The notes beneath the pieces are model-generated. The model saw nothing but the letters and a program-made list of their open reading frames with translations. It searched no databases and had not been told where the DNA came from. This document shows, piece by piece, positions 48,492 through 59,783 of a DNA stretch of 64,000 nucleotides. Numbering within the stretch: position 1 is the stretch's first letter; each line of letters opens with the position of its first letter. The position numbers and the translations under genes were made by a program. The DNA lies in contig CM049315.1 of NCBI GenBank assembly GCA_026874595.1, positions 8,306,664 to 8,370,663 on the forward strand, read 5' to 3'. Source of the DNA: Sipunculus nudus. Taxonomy: Eukaryota; Annelida; Sipuncula; Golfingiida; Sipunculidae.

Positions 48492-51400
48492 TCACTCATC
48501 ATCATCACTTTCAATTAAACTGTCCAAGTCAAACTCGTCCTCTATATCTCCTTCCTCCTCAACCTCTTCATAATCACCAGTAGTCAGCAGATCAACCAGT
48601 GAGGCTGGGAGGACTGGACCGCAGGACCACACAGGTTCCAACTCTCCTCTGTCATTCTTCATCCATCCCTGCCCCTCATCGTAGGGTTTTGGCTTTTCCA
48701 GGATGGGCTGATCAGCTCGTTTGTACAAGGCGGCGCGATAGTTCACACGCTGAATGTGCGGCTTCAGAGCAGAGTGGCAGGGAGAAAGGCGAGCTAGGTC
48801 AACCCTTGACTTGGAAGTGAGTTTCTCATCTTCCCCCACCATCTTGCGCAGTAGCTTGGCACGGACAACATCAACCGATGACTCGCGACTCTGTCCATAT
48901 ATCAGGCAGGTGAACTGTTCCAACTGCTTCAGCACCTCAGTCTTGACAGTCCAATCATCACCAAGTTGCCTGAATGCCTTCTAAAACAGATTAAGTAGCT
49001 GTCCATGTTTCCGTGACCCTGTATCCAGGTATACTGTCAGCTTGATTGCATGAGCATGGTAGAGGAGAATCACAAGGATATCTGTGTCTGGGGTTCTTAC
49101 AACAGCATTCTTGTATCCGAGGGCAGCGGCATGATGGAGGTACAGTACCACCCTTGTATCAGTCTCTTCCTGGTTGCTGTAGATGGTATGGAGCTCACGC
49201 ACTTCAACCTGAAATATAAGGAGGCACAAAGAGTGAAATCAGCCAGATATTTAATAGATAAAAATGATACAATAATATGATCATTTATTCGTACTCAATG
49301 GTACAACATATTACAATATTATTGTAATATTACAATGGAACATCATATTACAATACCATTGTAATTTTCACTTCACCTCGCCATTTGATGAGATGAGTTG
49401 ATTGGCTCTTCCCTCTACAATCAGCACTGCCATCTCGGTTCTCTCCAGCCTTGAAGCTGCTGTTTGGCTGCTCCATACTTTCAGCAGTAGCTAGCAGAGC
49501 TGCTTCTTGTTGTCATCATTGGCAAGGAACAACTTAAAGTCATATAGCTTCCTGGTTGCTGGTCCAGCCAGAATAATCTTCTCCGAGCTTCCACGCCTCA
49601 ACCTCTCCTGGGCTTTGATAGAGTCTGGATGATAACTGTCAGTTGAGAACAAGAAGTGCTTCTTGGTCACCATTTGATCAAGGACCTGTAAGCATATCTC
49701 ACCACAGGTTGGAGGAAGGTTGGCAAGGATATGGAGCAGCGCCATGCCATCCTGGATGAACAGGGCATCCTTGGGGTATGGAAGATCTTCGGGGGTGACG
49801 TCTTCCAGTAGGTAGTGCAGAATGGAGGCTTTGTTAGTCTTGGAGAAAAAGCCATCAGGTGTCCCAAGGCTGGGTGGCACAGGCATTAGGGAGTACTTCA
49901 TGAGTTCTTCCAAGTCCAGTGGTTCGTCTAGACTCTGTGACTTGACAAGGAGGAGGAACGCAAGGTTGCTTTGCCCCTGATACTTGATGACCTGAAATGA
50001 TAAATGGGTAACGTGTTGGTACCACATATAACATTTAAAAATGCAGGTTCTCCAAAAGATGAAAAACTAAGTAAAGGGTCACCATTTTTACAGTTCAGTA
50101 AAAACACATATAGCATTTGTGTATTGAAACACATTATTACCTTTCCCTGTGAGGATGTGAGGGTGACCTTCTTGTTACAAGCCTCCATGGTCTTGAGTTT
50201 CTTCTTCTTGAGAGGGTCAAAGAAGCTTCCTGGCTCTCCGCTCTGTAGGCGCCTGATGAAGTCAGCTTTAGCGGCCTTGCCCACAGCTTCTGCTCTCAGT
50301 ACATCAGTCTCAACGTCGATGGGGACGGGAGCACCCGAAGCCAGAGAGTACAGTCTGTTCTTTTCTGGATTGGTGAAATAATTGGTGAAATTCTAGATGG
50401 CAGTGCAGACACGTTGGGCAGCCTCCTCACTCTTCTTGATTTCCGCTTTTTCCAGCTCCCGGTGTTTTCCCATCTTTGGGCCATCTGGATCCTGAAGGAC
50501 ATCCACCATTTCCAGGGTTTTTTCATGAAACTGTGCCCGTGCGGAGGTTGTGCGACACCATCTCTGGTATGCCCCGAACTGGGTGTACAGTCCAGTAAAG
50601 CCACCTGCAAAGTATGAAACAAATCTACATTAAACAGCTTCTTTCTACCTTTCAGATGCATCAAATGTTTCAAGATGAAATCCACAATTTACCTGATGAT
50701 TTGGCAAAACGCATGAACGTTTCTTCCATTGTTTTATCGACTGCGCTGAGTGCCCCTGGTATCATCAAGCGGGCCACCGCGATTGCACCCTTGGTGAGCA
50801 GGTCCTTGGCCCCCGGATGCGTCTTATTCATGTTTGTCAGGTGGACCTCCAGCCAGACCAGGTATCTGTTTATAAGAAGAGGCACAAACTAAATATAAAC
50901 ACATTTACTAGATGATCTTGTTTCATAATGCATGAAAATTAGAAACAGTTATCTATTAGAATTTCCAATGTAAAAGTTATCAATTTGGGCATGTTAGTTG
51001 CACACACCTGGAGTAGTTGTGGCCATCAAGTGCGAAGAAAAGCTCGGCCATCTCTCCATTGCATTTGTGGAACAGTTGGATGTTGTTTGTCTTGACGGAG
51101 TGGAGGAGCATGAAGACAAGATGACAGTGTGTTATGAATGACATCCAGAAGGCAGCTGTCTTCCCAAGATGGCCTTTGCGCACTTTCTCCTCATAATCAC
51201 GATACTTCTGGATGAGGGTTAGAGTGGAGGGGTCTTCTAGGGCTTTGTTGAGGTGTTCTTGGTTGCAAGACTGAGTCATGTTGAGAAGTGCAGTGGGGTC
51301 ATCAATGAGGATGTTGTCCTCCTCGGTGAACCGCTCCATGAGCAGCCTCTCCATTGCTTCACACGTGGTTTTAAGGCAAAAGAGGGACTTGGCATATGCC

Positions 51401-53595
51401 TTTCCACTGAGAACACCTTTGAGGGATCCACTTGTCACCAGCTGTGCCTCCAACAGAATCTCTGCATATCCAGAGCCAGGCATTTTGTGTCCTGTGAGCA
51501 TCCTGATACAGTTCATGGATGTGTGAAAAGGTCCAATCATGACCACATGATTGGCAAATTCTTCTGGCCATCGCCAGATGATGGGTAGGGCTTTCAAACA
51601 GACTCCAAGATCAAATATATTCAGGACCCACTTCTGACCCACCTCAACCGTGGCTTCCTCAGAGCGCTTCAACAACTCACGAACAACTGAATTGTCAGTG
51701 ATTGGTTGATGGATGGGTGTGAAGTAGTCCACTGTTGATTTTCTAGGTGGGGGAGTCCCAATTGCAGAGGTAAAGCCCCCTAGGCCAGGCACTGGTTGCT
51801 TGCCATTACTGCCAATGTATCTGCTGAAAAGCCAGACGTAGTACTCATGCATCTTAGTAGCATAGACTGTGTCATTCTCTGCAGGGGGTGTGAATGAGGA
51901 GCCCTCAGGAAACTTTGGGCCAACACGACTGAACTGCAAGGGAGGAAGTGTTTCTGGTGTGTTGACTTTCAGGCTACGCTGCTGTGACTTGTTGATGATA
52001 GGCAGCGTTCGGACCTTGGAGGTCTCAAACCCAGGCCTGACTTCCTGCACCATGATTCCTCCAGCACTGTTGAAAATGTTGCTGCCGTGCACACTTGTTG
52101 TGGTTTTATTGAGGTTGTCCCGCTCACAATGGAAGACAATATTGCCCTCTCCTGTCACAATTTGGGGTGTCAGATAAGTCGAAACTTCATCCAGGGCCTT
52201 GGCCAGAGCAGTTTCCAACTCTAAGCCAAAATCGTAGCTCTCAGAGTGGCCAAGCCTGTGTAATATTGTGGTGAGCTGCTTGCTTCGGAACAGGTGCCTG
52301 ACAGTCATACAAAGGAGCATGTGTTTTGGTAACTTCCATTTTCCCTCAGACACTGCACGGCACAGATCTTGCCCAATAGAGAATACCAGACGCTTCATCT
52401 TTTCGCTCATCTCTAAATCTTCCTTGCCAACCATAACAATGCTGAGGAAACGGACAAGGTCTGGAGGTAGGAGCTTTTCAGAACTGAGCTCCATGTCATC
52501 AGCTGTCGGTGGCCAGGGTAGTCCTTTGGACAGGCTGAAAGCTTGAAGAATATTATGCCGAAGTAGGAGAGCAACATCTTGGTACTTATCTGCGCTTCCT
52601 AGAGTGTAGGCTCTTGCAAGGGCATTAGAAACAGTGGTTTTTGAATTGTACACAAGCAAGAATGAAATAGCATCACCTTTGTCACGATTCACCTTCATGA
52701 AGCTGACATCGTCCTTGATTGGGTCATTCTGTAGGCGTTTCAGTAGTTTCTCAGAGCGATAGTTTGGGTTCTCATATCCATGCTGTTTCAGTTCTTCAAC
52801 ATAAAGCAAACGCAAGGAAGATAGCTGAAGTACCTCATTCTGCTAGACAACATGGGTTTGAATATGCTCCAGTACTAAGCTGAGTGCCTTCTCATGGGCA
52901 GCTGACATGCAAGCATAATCAGTATCCTTTGATCCTTTGGCCTTGTGAATATTGCGTTCGTAGTTAGCGAATGCTGTGCGGAAAGATTTGAACCATGATG
53001 GATGGTGTTTGGCCTCACAAGCAAAACGGTCTTTGACTTTGACCTGTCGATGAAGTCGAACTAGACCCAATTTCTCGGCCCGTGTTTCGATTTGCTACCA
53101 TGCATTGTCTTTATTCTTATAAGACGAGAAGTTTTCAACTATCTCAGTTTTGCGATCAGCACCTTTGATCTCCACTTTGTCACAGAAAATACACTGTGGT
53201 GGGAAGATGGGTCCAGAAGACAGTTTACGAGGGGAGTGATGCCATTGTGAGGTTGATGCTTCTGGTTCTGCATCATCTCCCAGAAGATGGAGGTTGCCAG
53301 TAAACCGCTGATAACACTGGTGGTGATACCCAAAACTTTCCAGGTCATCAAGGAGAGTTGTAGGGATCTGGTCACACACTGACTGCATACGATATGGGGA
53401 GTCATGTGCTTGGTGGAGACGTCGGTCTCGGATGTTATGAAGCTACTGTAGTTTTTTATTGGCAGTTCCTATGATTCCAATGAGGGGTGTAAAATGACCA
53501 TGGTCAGACAATGCCTGTAAATGAAGAATGCAGGTAAGTCTTTGGGGAGTGGGGGTTGCAGCATCCATGCTCCGTCCACGCTTTCTTTTGGGCAT
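48492..53595 (-). CDS. Transposon gene, five exons, ~1,518 codons, interrupted only by six TAG codons
   Basis: Exons: 53,595-51,008; 50,865-50,693; 50,604-50,141; 49,991-49,377; 49,208-48,492. All four introns (142, 88, 149, 168 bp) are GT-AG and the phases join exactly (AG|A, G|GT, then phase 0 twice). Start ATG at 53,595 (MPKRKRGRS, a nuclear-localisation-like start); end TGA at 48,492. Seen: zinc-type Cys pair CIFC at residues 135-138 after HHQCYQRFT, a long central region (GPFHTSMN, GSGYAEILLEAQLVTSG), a PIN/XPG-like acidic pattern (EETDTR and TPDTDILVIL), and an acidic tail. In-frame TAGs lie at codons 51, 167, 251, 991, 1242 and 1356; there is no TAA, TGA or frameshift. I recall Gln at most of these positions in relatives. 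Between GQLLNLF and KAFRQLG about 35 residues seem missing. The function is probably transposase; catalytic residues are not proven. Confidence 0.75.
49209..49376 (-). other. Intron 4 with short AT palindromes
   Basis: GTGAAG...TTTCAG. Contains repeated ATTGTAATATTACAAT-type inverted words (49,312-49,365), able to form hairpins in RNA. Confidence 0.6.
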
Positions 53596-53769
53596 GATAG
53601 GTCAGTACTTCTACCACCACCAAACTACACTATGCTACCACCACGCTCTACTACACTGTTTATCTGGAATGGAAAAGAGAAATGACTATTCATACCAAGG
53701 CTAATAGCAACAGGTTAAGAAAAGGGTATCATGCAACCCCCATAAATCTTCTGAAAGATCAGGGAAAAA
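53596..53769. promoter_or_regulatory. Presumed promoter region of the transposon gene
   Basis: About 170 bp between the ATG and the right TIR on the minus strand. No TATA box stands out, so the position is inferred from layout only. Confidence 0.25.
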
Positions 53770-54247
53770 ACAACAGATTTTTGTCAGCTATGACAGCATT
53801 AATTTGCCACAGACACATGAGCTCACTTCAAGAGTAATTTTATAATATTTGCCCCTCAAAACATGGTTCTAGACACCTTATTTGTTGAGTTATCTGCAAT
53901 ATTGACTGAGATACATAAACAAAATGGATTTTTCCGTAATGTCGGCACTAATATGCATACTAAGATGTCATGGACACATGCTGTTACTTCAAGAGTAGTT
54001 TTATCACAATCTTTAACCATGAAAACATAAGCCTAGACACCTTATTTGTTGAGTTATCTGCATTACAGGCTGAGATATAGCGAATAATAGATTTTTCGGT
54101 AATGGCGGCACTAATTTGCATAAAAATCATATGTGGGACATCCGGACAACTTTTTAACATAGCTAATCATTTTCTACACATTTTTTGCAATATAGAAACA
54201 CCAATTAGAAGTATATTTCAGGGGGGTGCATGATACCCCCTATTTCC
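53770..54247 (-). repeat. Right TIR of the 6.2-kb transposon
   Basis: Inverse of 48,040-48,445 with three ~164-bp sub-repeats, one more than the left TIR. Confidence 0.85.
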
Positions 54248-54690
54248 TACTAAGACTAATACAGATATCATTGGACCCTTTGTGCAGCCACTTGTGGTAA
54301 ATTTTAGCTTTTTTTTCGGAAAAAGTTCCTGGTCATATGTGGATAAATTCTGTATAATGGGCATTAGGAATCGTTCTCATATTTCGTTTGGTGACATGCA
54401 GACAATAACCAAACCACAGGCGCTTGTAAATGTGTTTTTACTCAAAAACGTCAATGGCGTAGTTTAAGAGTTTACATAAACCTTTAAATCAAAGCAACTG
54501 AATTCAGATGACAACATCGGTATTACAAAGAAGGCAAACACAATTATAATGAATACATTAATTGCAAGGTCATCGAAAGAGAAATTATCACTGCTGATTG
54601 TGAATATTATTTTACTACGATCGGACCAATAATAGTAAACATGTGTAATCAAAAATTATACAGGCGACCTCTTAAATGGCCCACTTGGAC
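54248..54690. other. Unique AT-rich DNA, nothing recognised
   Basis: Only short frames without motifs. Confidence 0.5.
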
Positions 54691-55757
54691 CCTCCTGACC
54701 TGAATAACATTATAAACATGCGTAAGGTAACAAAAAAAGAATAACGGGCCCTTGAGTGAATTTCTGGGCAACCCGGGGCCCCGGGCGGCCGGGCCCTCTT
54801 GGACTCTCACGGGTCAACCCGTCAATAGACCCTGTTCAAACATAACTCAAATATAAAAGTCTCCCCATAGGCCTATTTTCAGTTTATATTGGGCCTTAAT
54901 TTAGACACCTTCACCAGGCCGGGCCCCCTTTGACACCCCCCCCCCCCCCCCCCCGGCAACCTCGCAGCGATCACTCTGGATTAAAAGCAGAATAACCCTT
55001 AAAACAAATTAAACATATTCCATATTTTATGTATTTAGGCCCAACTTCCCCAGAAAACTATGGCCGACCCGAGCCCCTTTGAACGGTCCCGCATGATTAA
55101 AGTCATACAAAAAGATACACACAAACCCAAAAATAAATTGTCATGTAAAGTGATTTTTACACTGATAAATCCTTTGGCCTCCCAAGGCCACCTCACATCC
55201 TCCTGATTGAAACCATGTAACAGACAAACAAATGAAATATACATAGTCCCCGGGCCCAATACAACTACTTGGTGGCCCGGGCCCCACAGACCTACCTGAT
55301 TCAAAACATGTAGAAGTAACTTAGTTATTGCAAAAAAGAAAGTCTTCCTTATTTTCAGTTACAAGCTTTTTATTGGACAATATATTCACTATAGGGTCCC
55401 CTTTAGCAACTGGTCCCACTTTATATACACGTTAAAAATATAATGTTCATGCATTGCATAGGGTCCTGCATGTGAAAATCCTGGTCGGCCGGGCCCTTTC
55501 TTTGCACTCTGGAATCCGGATTAAGAACAATATGTCACTTAAATAAATAATTTAGATGAGTCTTCCATACTTCCAACTTTTTTATGCCTTCTCCGAAATT
55601 TTTCGCCAGCCCAGGCCCCTTTTCGGCCCCCGGGCCCCGGTACGATGTACCGGCTGACCCCCCCCCCCCCCCCCCCCCCCCCCCCTCTCTCGGAGGCCCT
55701 GTTCATCCAGGCCCAATCTATTCTTCTCACGGTCGATTTGGGTGTGACCTGGTGAAT
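54691..55757. repeat. Degenerate GGGCCC-rich repeat region with poly-C tracts
   Basis: GGCCGGGCCC(T/C)-type words recur at ~54,790, 54,917, 55,275, 55,490 and 55,615, spaced 130-220 bp. Poly-C runs near 54,938-54,954 and 55,659-55,685. Gly- or Pro-rich open frames here come from the runs. Confidence 0.6.
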
Positions 55758-55816
55758 GAACTGTAGACTGGTACCCTGCTGTATTAAGGCCCTCAGCCAA
55801 GCGTAGAGACAGGCGT

Positions 55817-56241
55817 GCAACGCCATCTTAAGAACCCCAGTTGCAACTCCTGACCTACCTGTAGACTGGTTCCAACTCCAGTCTGCACGCTCATACCGAT
55901 TGTCATGGACGTTCACGCGATCCTGGCTGGTTATTCGTGAAGATTTCTTTTAAAATTACTTTCTTTAGTTATTTATAGTTTCCAAATATTGAAAAATAAG
56001 TTGTTGCACAAAAATTGACTGATGGATGTATAGATGATACGATATACTGAATATTTGATATTCCACTGTACGTGGCATTGGTTTATTATCAATATCTATT
56101 AATCTAATCATAAATGTCACAAGAAATGTACAGCCAACTTTTGACAACTTTTCTGAGCAAGCGAAATGCTTATATTTCTCATAAAAATCATGCTTGAGTT
56201 GGAACCAGTCTGCCGGGAGTTCTGAAGATGGCGTTCTTCGC
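55817..56241. mobile_element. Nested MITE in the left outer TIR
   Basis: Inverted ends AACGCCATCTTAAGAACCCC / inverse at 56,215-56,236, and an inner inverted pair AGACTGGTTCCAACTC (55,864) / GAGTTGGAACCAGTCT (56,196). The interior is AT-rich and non-coding. Confidence 0.65.
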
Positions 56242-56256
56242 CGGCTGTGTGTAAAA

Positions 56257-56700
56257 CCCGGACGCCGGACGTCGGACGCCGATTTTACAAATATCGACAT
56301 ATTTTAATAAGTACTCATCAAATACCTATAAAATTTCACATGGCCATTGTCCGTAAATAGATCTTTGATCATACGGAGTAACGTGAATAAATAAGGACTA
56401 ATTATAATTTTATTTACCGTCATTCATCTCGGACTACAGTCGGACGTCGGCCGGACGTCAACTGGAATGCAAGTATTTTGCAATTATGGTAAAATTTATC
56501 TGTGCAAAAAGTACTCAGATATATAGTTTTGGAATAAAAACTCTAACACAGCCAATCCTAGGCTTCAATTCCCCACATTAATTTAGTTATCACTTATTTT
56601 GTTACACTCAGATGCCGCAGGGAGTTTATCAAGGGCTGTTCCAAAAAATAGGACACCCTTTCCGTCACACCTGTCTGACCCCAGAGGGCGCTCGTGTCTG
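56257..56700 (+). repeat. Inner TIR, left
   Basis: CCCGGACGCCGGACGTCGG ... CCAGAGGGCGCTCGTG, inverted at 58,110-58,559 with few differences. The inner edge contains AGAGGGCGCT, the 3' half of a CTCF-like core. Confidence 0.9.
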
Positions 56701-56750
56701 TTCCATGTGCATTTTTAATAATCATAATTAATAATTAAAATAAAAATAAT

Positions 56751-57746
56751 ATGAAAAATATTAAACATAATAATAATGAAGATGATATTAATAATGATGA
56801 TATAAATGAGATGGTAGTTGAAGGAATGAATTATGCAAATGTGGAGCAGTTTTTCCAAGCAGCAAAGGCCAAGAGATATGGAGCAACAGCATTAACAGAG
56901 GCCATCATGGCCACCAAAAATCCATGGAAGATTAAGGAGCTTGGTCAGGTAGTTCCACTTGGTGGTGACTGGGAAAGCGTAAAAGAGGAAGTCATGACAA
57001 GAGCCCTAACTGCCAAATTTAGCGATAAGGCCCTTCAGCAGCTTCTACTGGCCACATCTCCAAAATACCTCGCAGAAGGGACAACTGATCGCTATTGGGG
57101 GATTGGAGTTTATCACGGGAACATCCATCAGGTCCAGCCAGCTGACTGGAGGGGAAAGAACAGACTGGTTGTCATCTTAATGGACATCAGAAGTCTTGTG
57201 CCCAGGCCAGATCTACCAAGACTCTTGGTATTTTGGGCCAGTGAGTTCAAACGACTGGAGTGGTATGTTCGGGAGATGGCCACAGTCCCAAGCCATCAAC
57301 AGATTGCTTTCATTGGACGAGGTGGAATGACTGTAAAGAAAGCAGAGTCTGCTATGTCACTGGTAGATTTCTACAAGCCAGATACAGTTATTATTCATCT
57401 TGGAGGGAATGATGTGTCTGCTGACAGCACTACACCAGGCAAAGTGGTGAAAGGACTCATGGGCCTGGCAAACTGTATCTCAAGCAACTTTGCTGTGAAA
57501 AAGATGATTTTCTCTCCACTACTAGCTAGATTTTCACCATATTGTGGCAGAAACTATCAACAAGATTATGAGAAAAAAAGGAAAGCGGTTAACAAGATGT
57601 TGAAAACGGATGCCAAGAAGAAAGGATTTACTGTTGTTAAAGTAACAGACATCAGAGAAGACGGAGTAGTGCGGGATGGTGTTCATCTGACACGAGACAG
57701 CAACAGAATATTATGGCAGAATATACGAGAGGCTGTATTTTATTAG
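56751..57746 (+). CDS. NADAR (YbiA-like) domain fused to SGNH-hydrolase-like domain
   Basis: Single exon, 331 codons, ATG to TAG. Residues ~20-150 match the NADAR fold (NAD/ADP-ribose-associated glycohydrolase-like, as in YbiA): VEQFFQAAKAKRYG, DWESVKEEVMTRALTAKF, LLLATSPKYLAEGTTDRYWG, WRGKNRLVVILMDIR. The usual N-terminal strand with the F-S-N motif is absent, replaced by an Asn/Asp-rich start (KHNNNEDDINNDD). Residues ~180-331 resemble TE-associated SGNH hydrolases: IAFIGRGGMT (block I, with Gly where Ser is expected), VIIHLGGNDVSAD (block III Asn-Asp), VVRDGVHLT (block V Asp-His). So the esterase nucleophile may be lost. NADAR proteins can remove ADP-ribose from guanine or process riboflavin intermediates; which applies here is unknown. 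The frame is intact inside long, similar TIRs, suggesting recent mobility. Confidence 0.8.
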   Translation: MKNIKHNNNEDDINNDDINEMVVEGMNYANVEQFFQAAKAKRYGATALTEAIMATKNPWKIKELGQVVPLGGDWESVKEEVMTRALTAKFSDKALQQLLLATSPKYLAEGTTDRYWGIGVYHGNIHQVQPADWRGKNRLVVILMDIRSLVPRPDLPRLLVFWASEFKRLEWYVREMATVPSHQQIAFIGRGGMTVKKAESAMSLVDFYKPDTVIIHLGGNDVSADSTTPGKVVKGLMGLANCISSNFAVKKMIFSPLLARFSPYCGRNYQQDYEKKRKAVNKMLKTDAKKKGFTVVKVTDIREDGVVRDGVHLTRDSNRILWQNIREAVFY

Positions 57747-58109
57747 TTCTGTTTTTAGCCATTATTATATTTCTGTGTATATATGTCAGGGATATTTCTG
57801 ATGTTTTCATTCGTAAATGTATACACTTTGTCTTTTTATCTACCTTTCCATGTATATATTTGATCTGTACGTTAATAAAGGTTTTCTTGAACAGGTTCCA
57901 GCCTTCTTTTCTTCCTATTTTATATTCCGAAAAAAATTGAGCTTGAAACATTCAATAAATAAATAAATTATTATTCAATATTAAATATTTACGTCTCCCA
58001 GTTTTCCCTTTATATATATATATTCAATAAAAAATTTTCCTTGCAAATGAGAGTAACAAATGGGAATAAATTTCAAATGGCACTGAGACCTAGAGTCAAA
58101 AAAGTGCGC
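57747..58109. other. 3' flank of the NADAR-SGNH gene
   Basis: AATAAA on the plus strand at ~57,874 and 57,954 may serve as polyadenylation signals. AT-rich, with a TA run at 58,010-58,022. Confidence 0.45.
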
Positions 58110-58559
58110 ATTGAAAATGCACGAGCGCCCTCTGGGGTCAGGTGTGACGGAAAGGGTGTCCTATTTTGTGGAACAGCCCTTGATAAACTCCGGCCCGGCG
58201 GCATCCGAGTGTAACAAAATAAGTGATAACTAAATTAATGTGGGGAATTGAAGCCTAGGATTGGCTGTGCATGAGTTTTTATTCCAAAACTGTATATCTG
58301 AGTACTTTTTGCACAGATAAATTTTACCATAATTGCAAAATACTTGCATTCCAGTTGACGTCCGGCCGACGTCCGACTCACGTCCGAGATGAATGACGAT
58401 AAATAAAATTATAATTAGTCCTTATTTATTCACGTTACTCCGTACGATCAAGGATCTATTTACGGACAATGGCCATGTGAAATTTTATAGGTATTTGATG
58501 AGTATTCATTAAAATATGTCGATATTTGTAAAATCGGCGTCCGACGTCCGGCGTCCGGG
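58110..58559 (-). repeat. Inner TIR, right
   Basis: Inverse of 56,257-56,700. Confidence 0.9.
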
Positions 58560-59002
58560 GTCGGTCTTTTTACCGGGCGTACCGAGCGTTACCGAGCGCT
58601 AGCGCTCGGTAGGACTTTTTACCGAGCGCTACCCTGGATTCACACCAGGCATCGCTTTGACCAGCGTGGGGCTACCGAGCGCTCGGACTTTTTACCGAGC
58701 GCAACCCTAGGGTCACACCAGTCATTTACCGAGCGCTACCCTAGGGTCACACCAGTCATTTACTGAGAGCTGGGGACTTTTACCGTGCGCTTCCCTGCTC
58801 TTACAACGGGAAGTGTTCATACATATTTCAAACATTTTTGGACTACCGAGCGCTATATGGACTTTTTGCCGAGCGCTACCATCGCGCACATGACAAATAA
58901 GTAGTTTTAACCGCAATCAACACAAAATATCATATTCAATTATTTGCATTGTATTTGTTTTATATATAACATGAATAAGCAACGTTTATGTTATCTTTCC
59001 CA

Positions 59003-59080
<78 letters not shown>

Positions 59081-59113
59081 GGCCTATACTAATAGTATAT
59101 ATGTATATATTTA

Positions 59114-59154
<41 letters not shown>

Positions 59155-59567
59155 TGCTATAAAAAAATATATATGTAATCTATATATCAAGCAGTAAATC
59201 ATGTATTAATTTTATAATATAACATAACCTGATAGAATATATATGTATTTTTTATTACATTCCCTCTTATTCCGGCTCTTCTCTCTTTTTCTCTCTCTTT
59301 CCCTTACTGTCTTTCTTTCTTCCTCTCTCCCTTACTTTCTTTATCTCACTCTTTTTCTCTTTCTTTCTTTCTTTTTCTCTCCTATATATATCGGATAAAT
59401 ATTATATATAGTATAGGTCTTTGTTACCTTTCCCTCTAATTAAGGTTCTTCTCTCTCTCTCTCTGTCTGTTTGTCTCTCTCTTTCATTCTTTCTCTCTCT
59501 CCTTTATAGCCTATATCGGATAAATATTATATATGGTATAGTGCTCTCTCTTTATTTCTTTACTCTA

Positions 59568-59599
<32 letters not shown>

Positions 59600-59749
59600 T
59601 TATATATATATATCTATATATTCTGATATATGTAAATATATAGCATAATTTTAAATTATATATTATATTTATATAGGACTACTGATATATGAATAAATGT
59701 ATTTACACACACAGATATATATATCGAATTTATATGTATGTTTATCGTA

Positions 59750-59783
<34 letters not shown>

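Larger units (their letters stand above)
48040..54247 (-). mobile_element. Large DNA transposon with long TIRs and a five-exon gene, 6.2 kb (Academ-like?)
   Basis: Outer ends GGAAATAGGGG(T/G)(C/T)ATCATGCA and its inverse form TIRs of ~400-460 bp (48,040-48,445; ~53,770-54,247). Each TIR contains two or three diverged ~164-bp direct sub-repeats (GACACCTTATTTGTTGAGTTA at 53,871 and 54,035). The gene on the minus strand nearly fills the space between them. I recognise the protein as a multicopy invertebrate family; a DTD/EETDTR acidic pattern recalls the XPG-like nuclease reported for Academ transposases, so I suggest Academ-like. Flanking bases show no clear target duplication. Confidence 0.75.

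Noticed and set aside
50296-50685. 129-codon frame overlapping exon 3 of the transposon gene
   Set aside because: It is a shifted frame of exon 3; the exon frame has family-like sequence and exact splice phases.
48492-53595. Genome-wide reassignment of TAG as a sense codon
   Set aside because: The NADAR-SGNH frame ends in TAG at a natural domain end, and the MULE pseudogene shows mixed TAA, TAG and TGA. Any TAG effect appears limited to the one element.
55539-55916. Gly-rich frame over the poly-C run
   Set aside because: The Gly run is the poly-C tract read on the minus strand; the frame crosses repeat and TIR boundaries.
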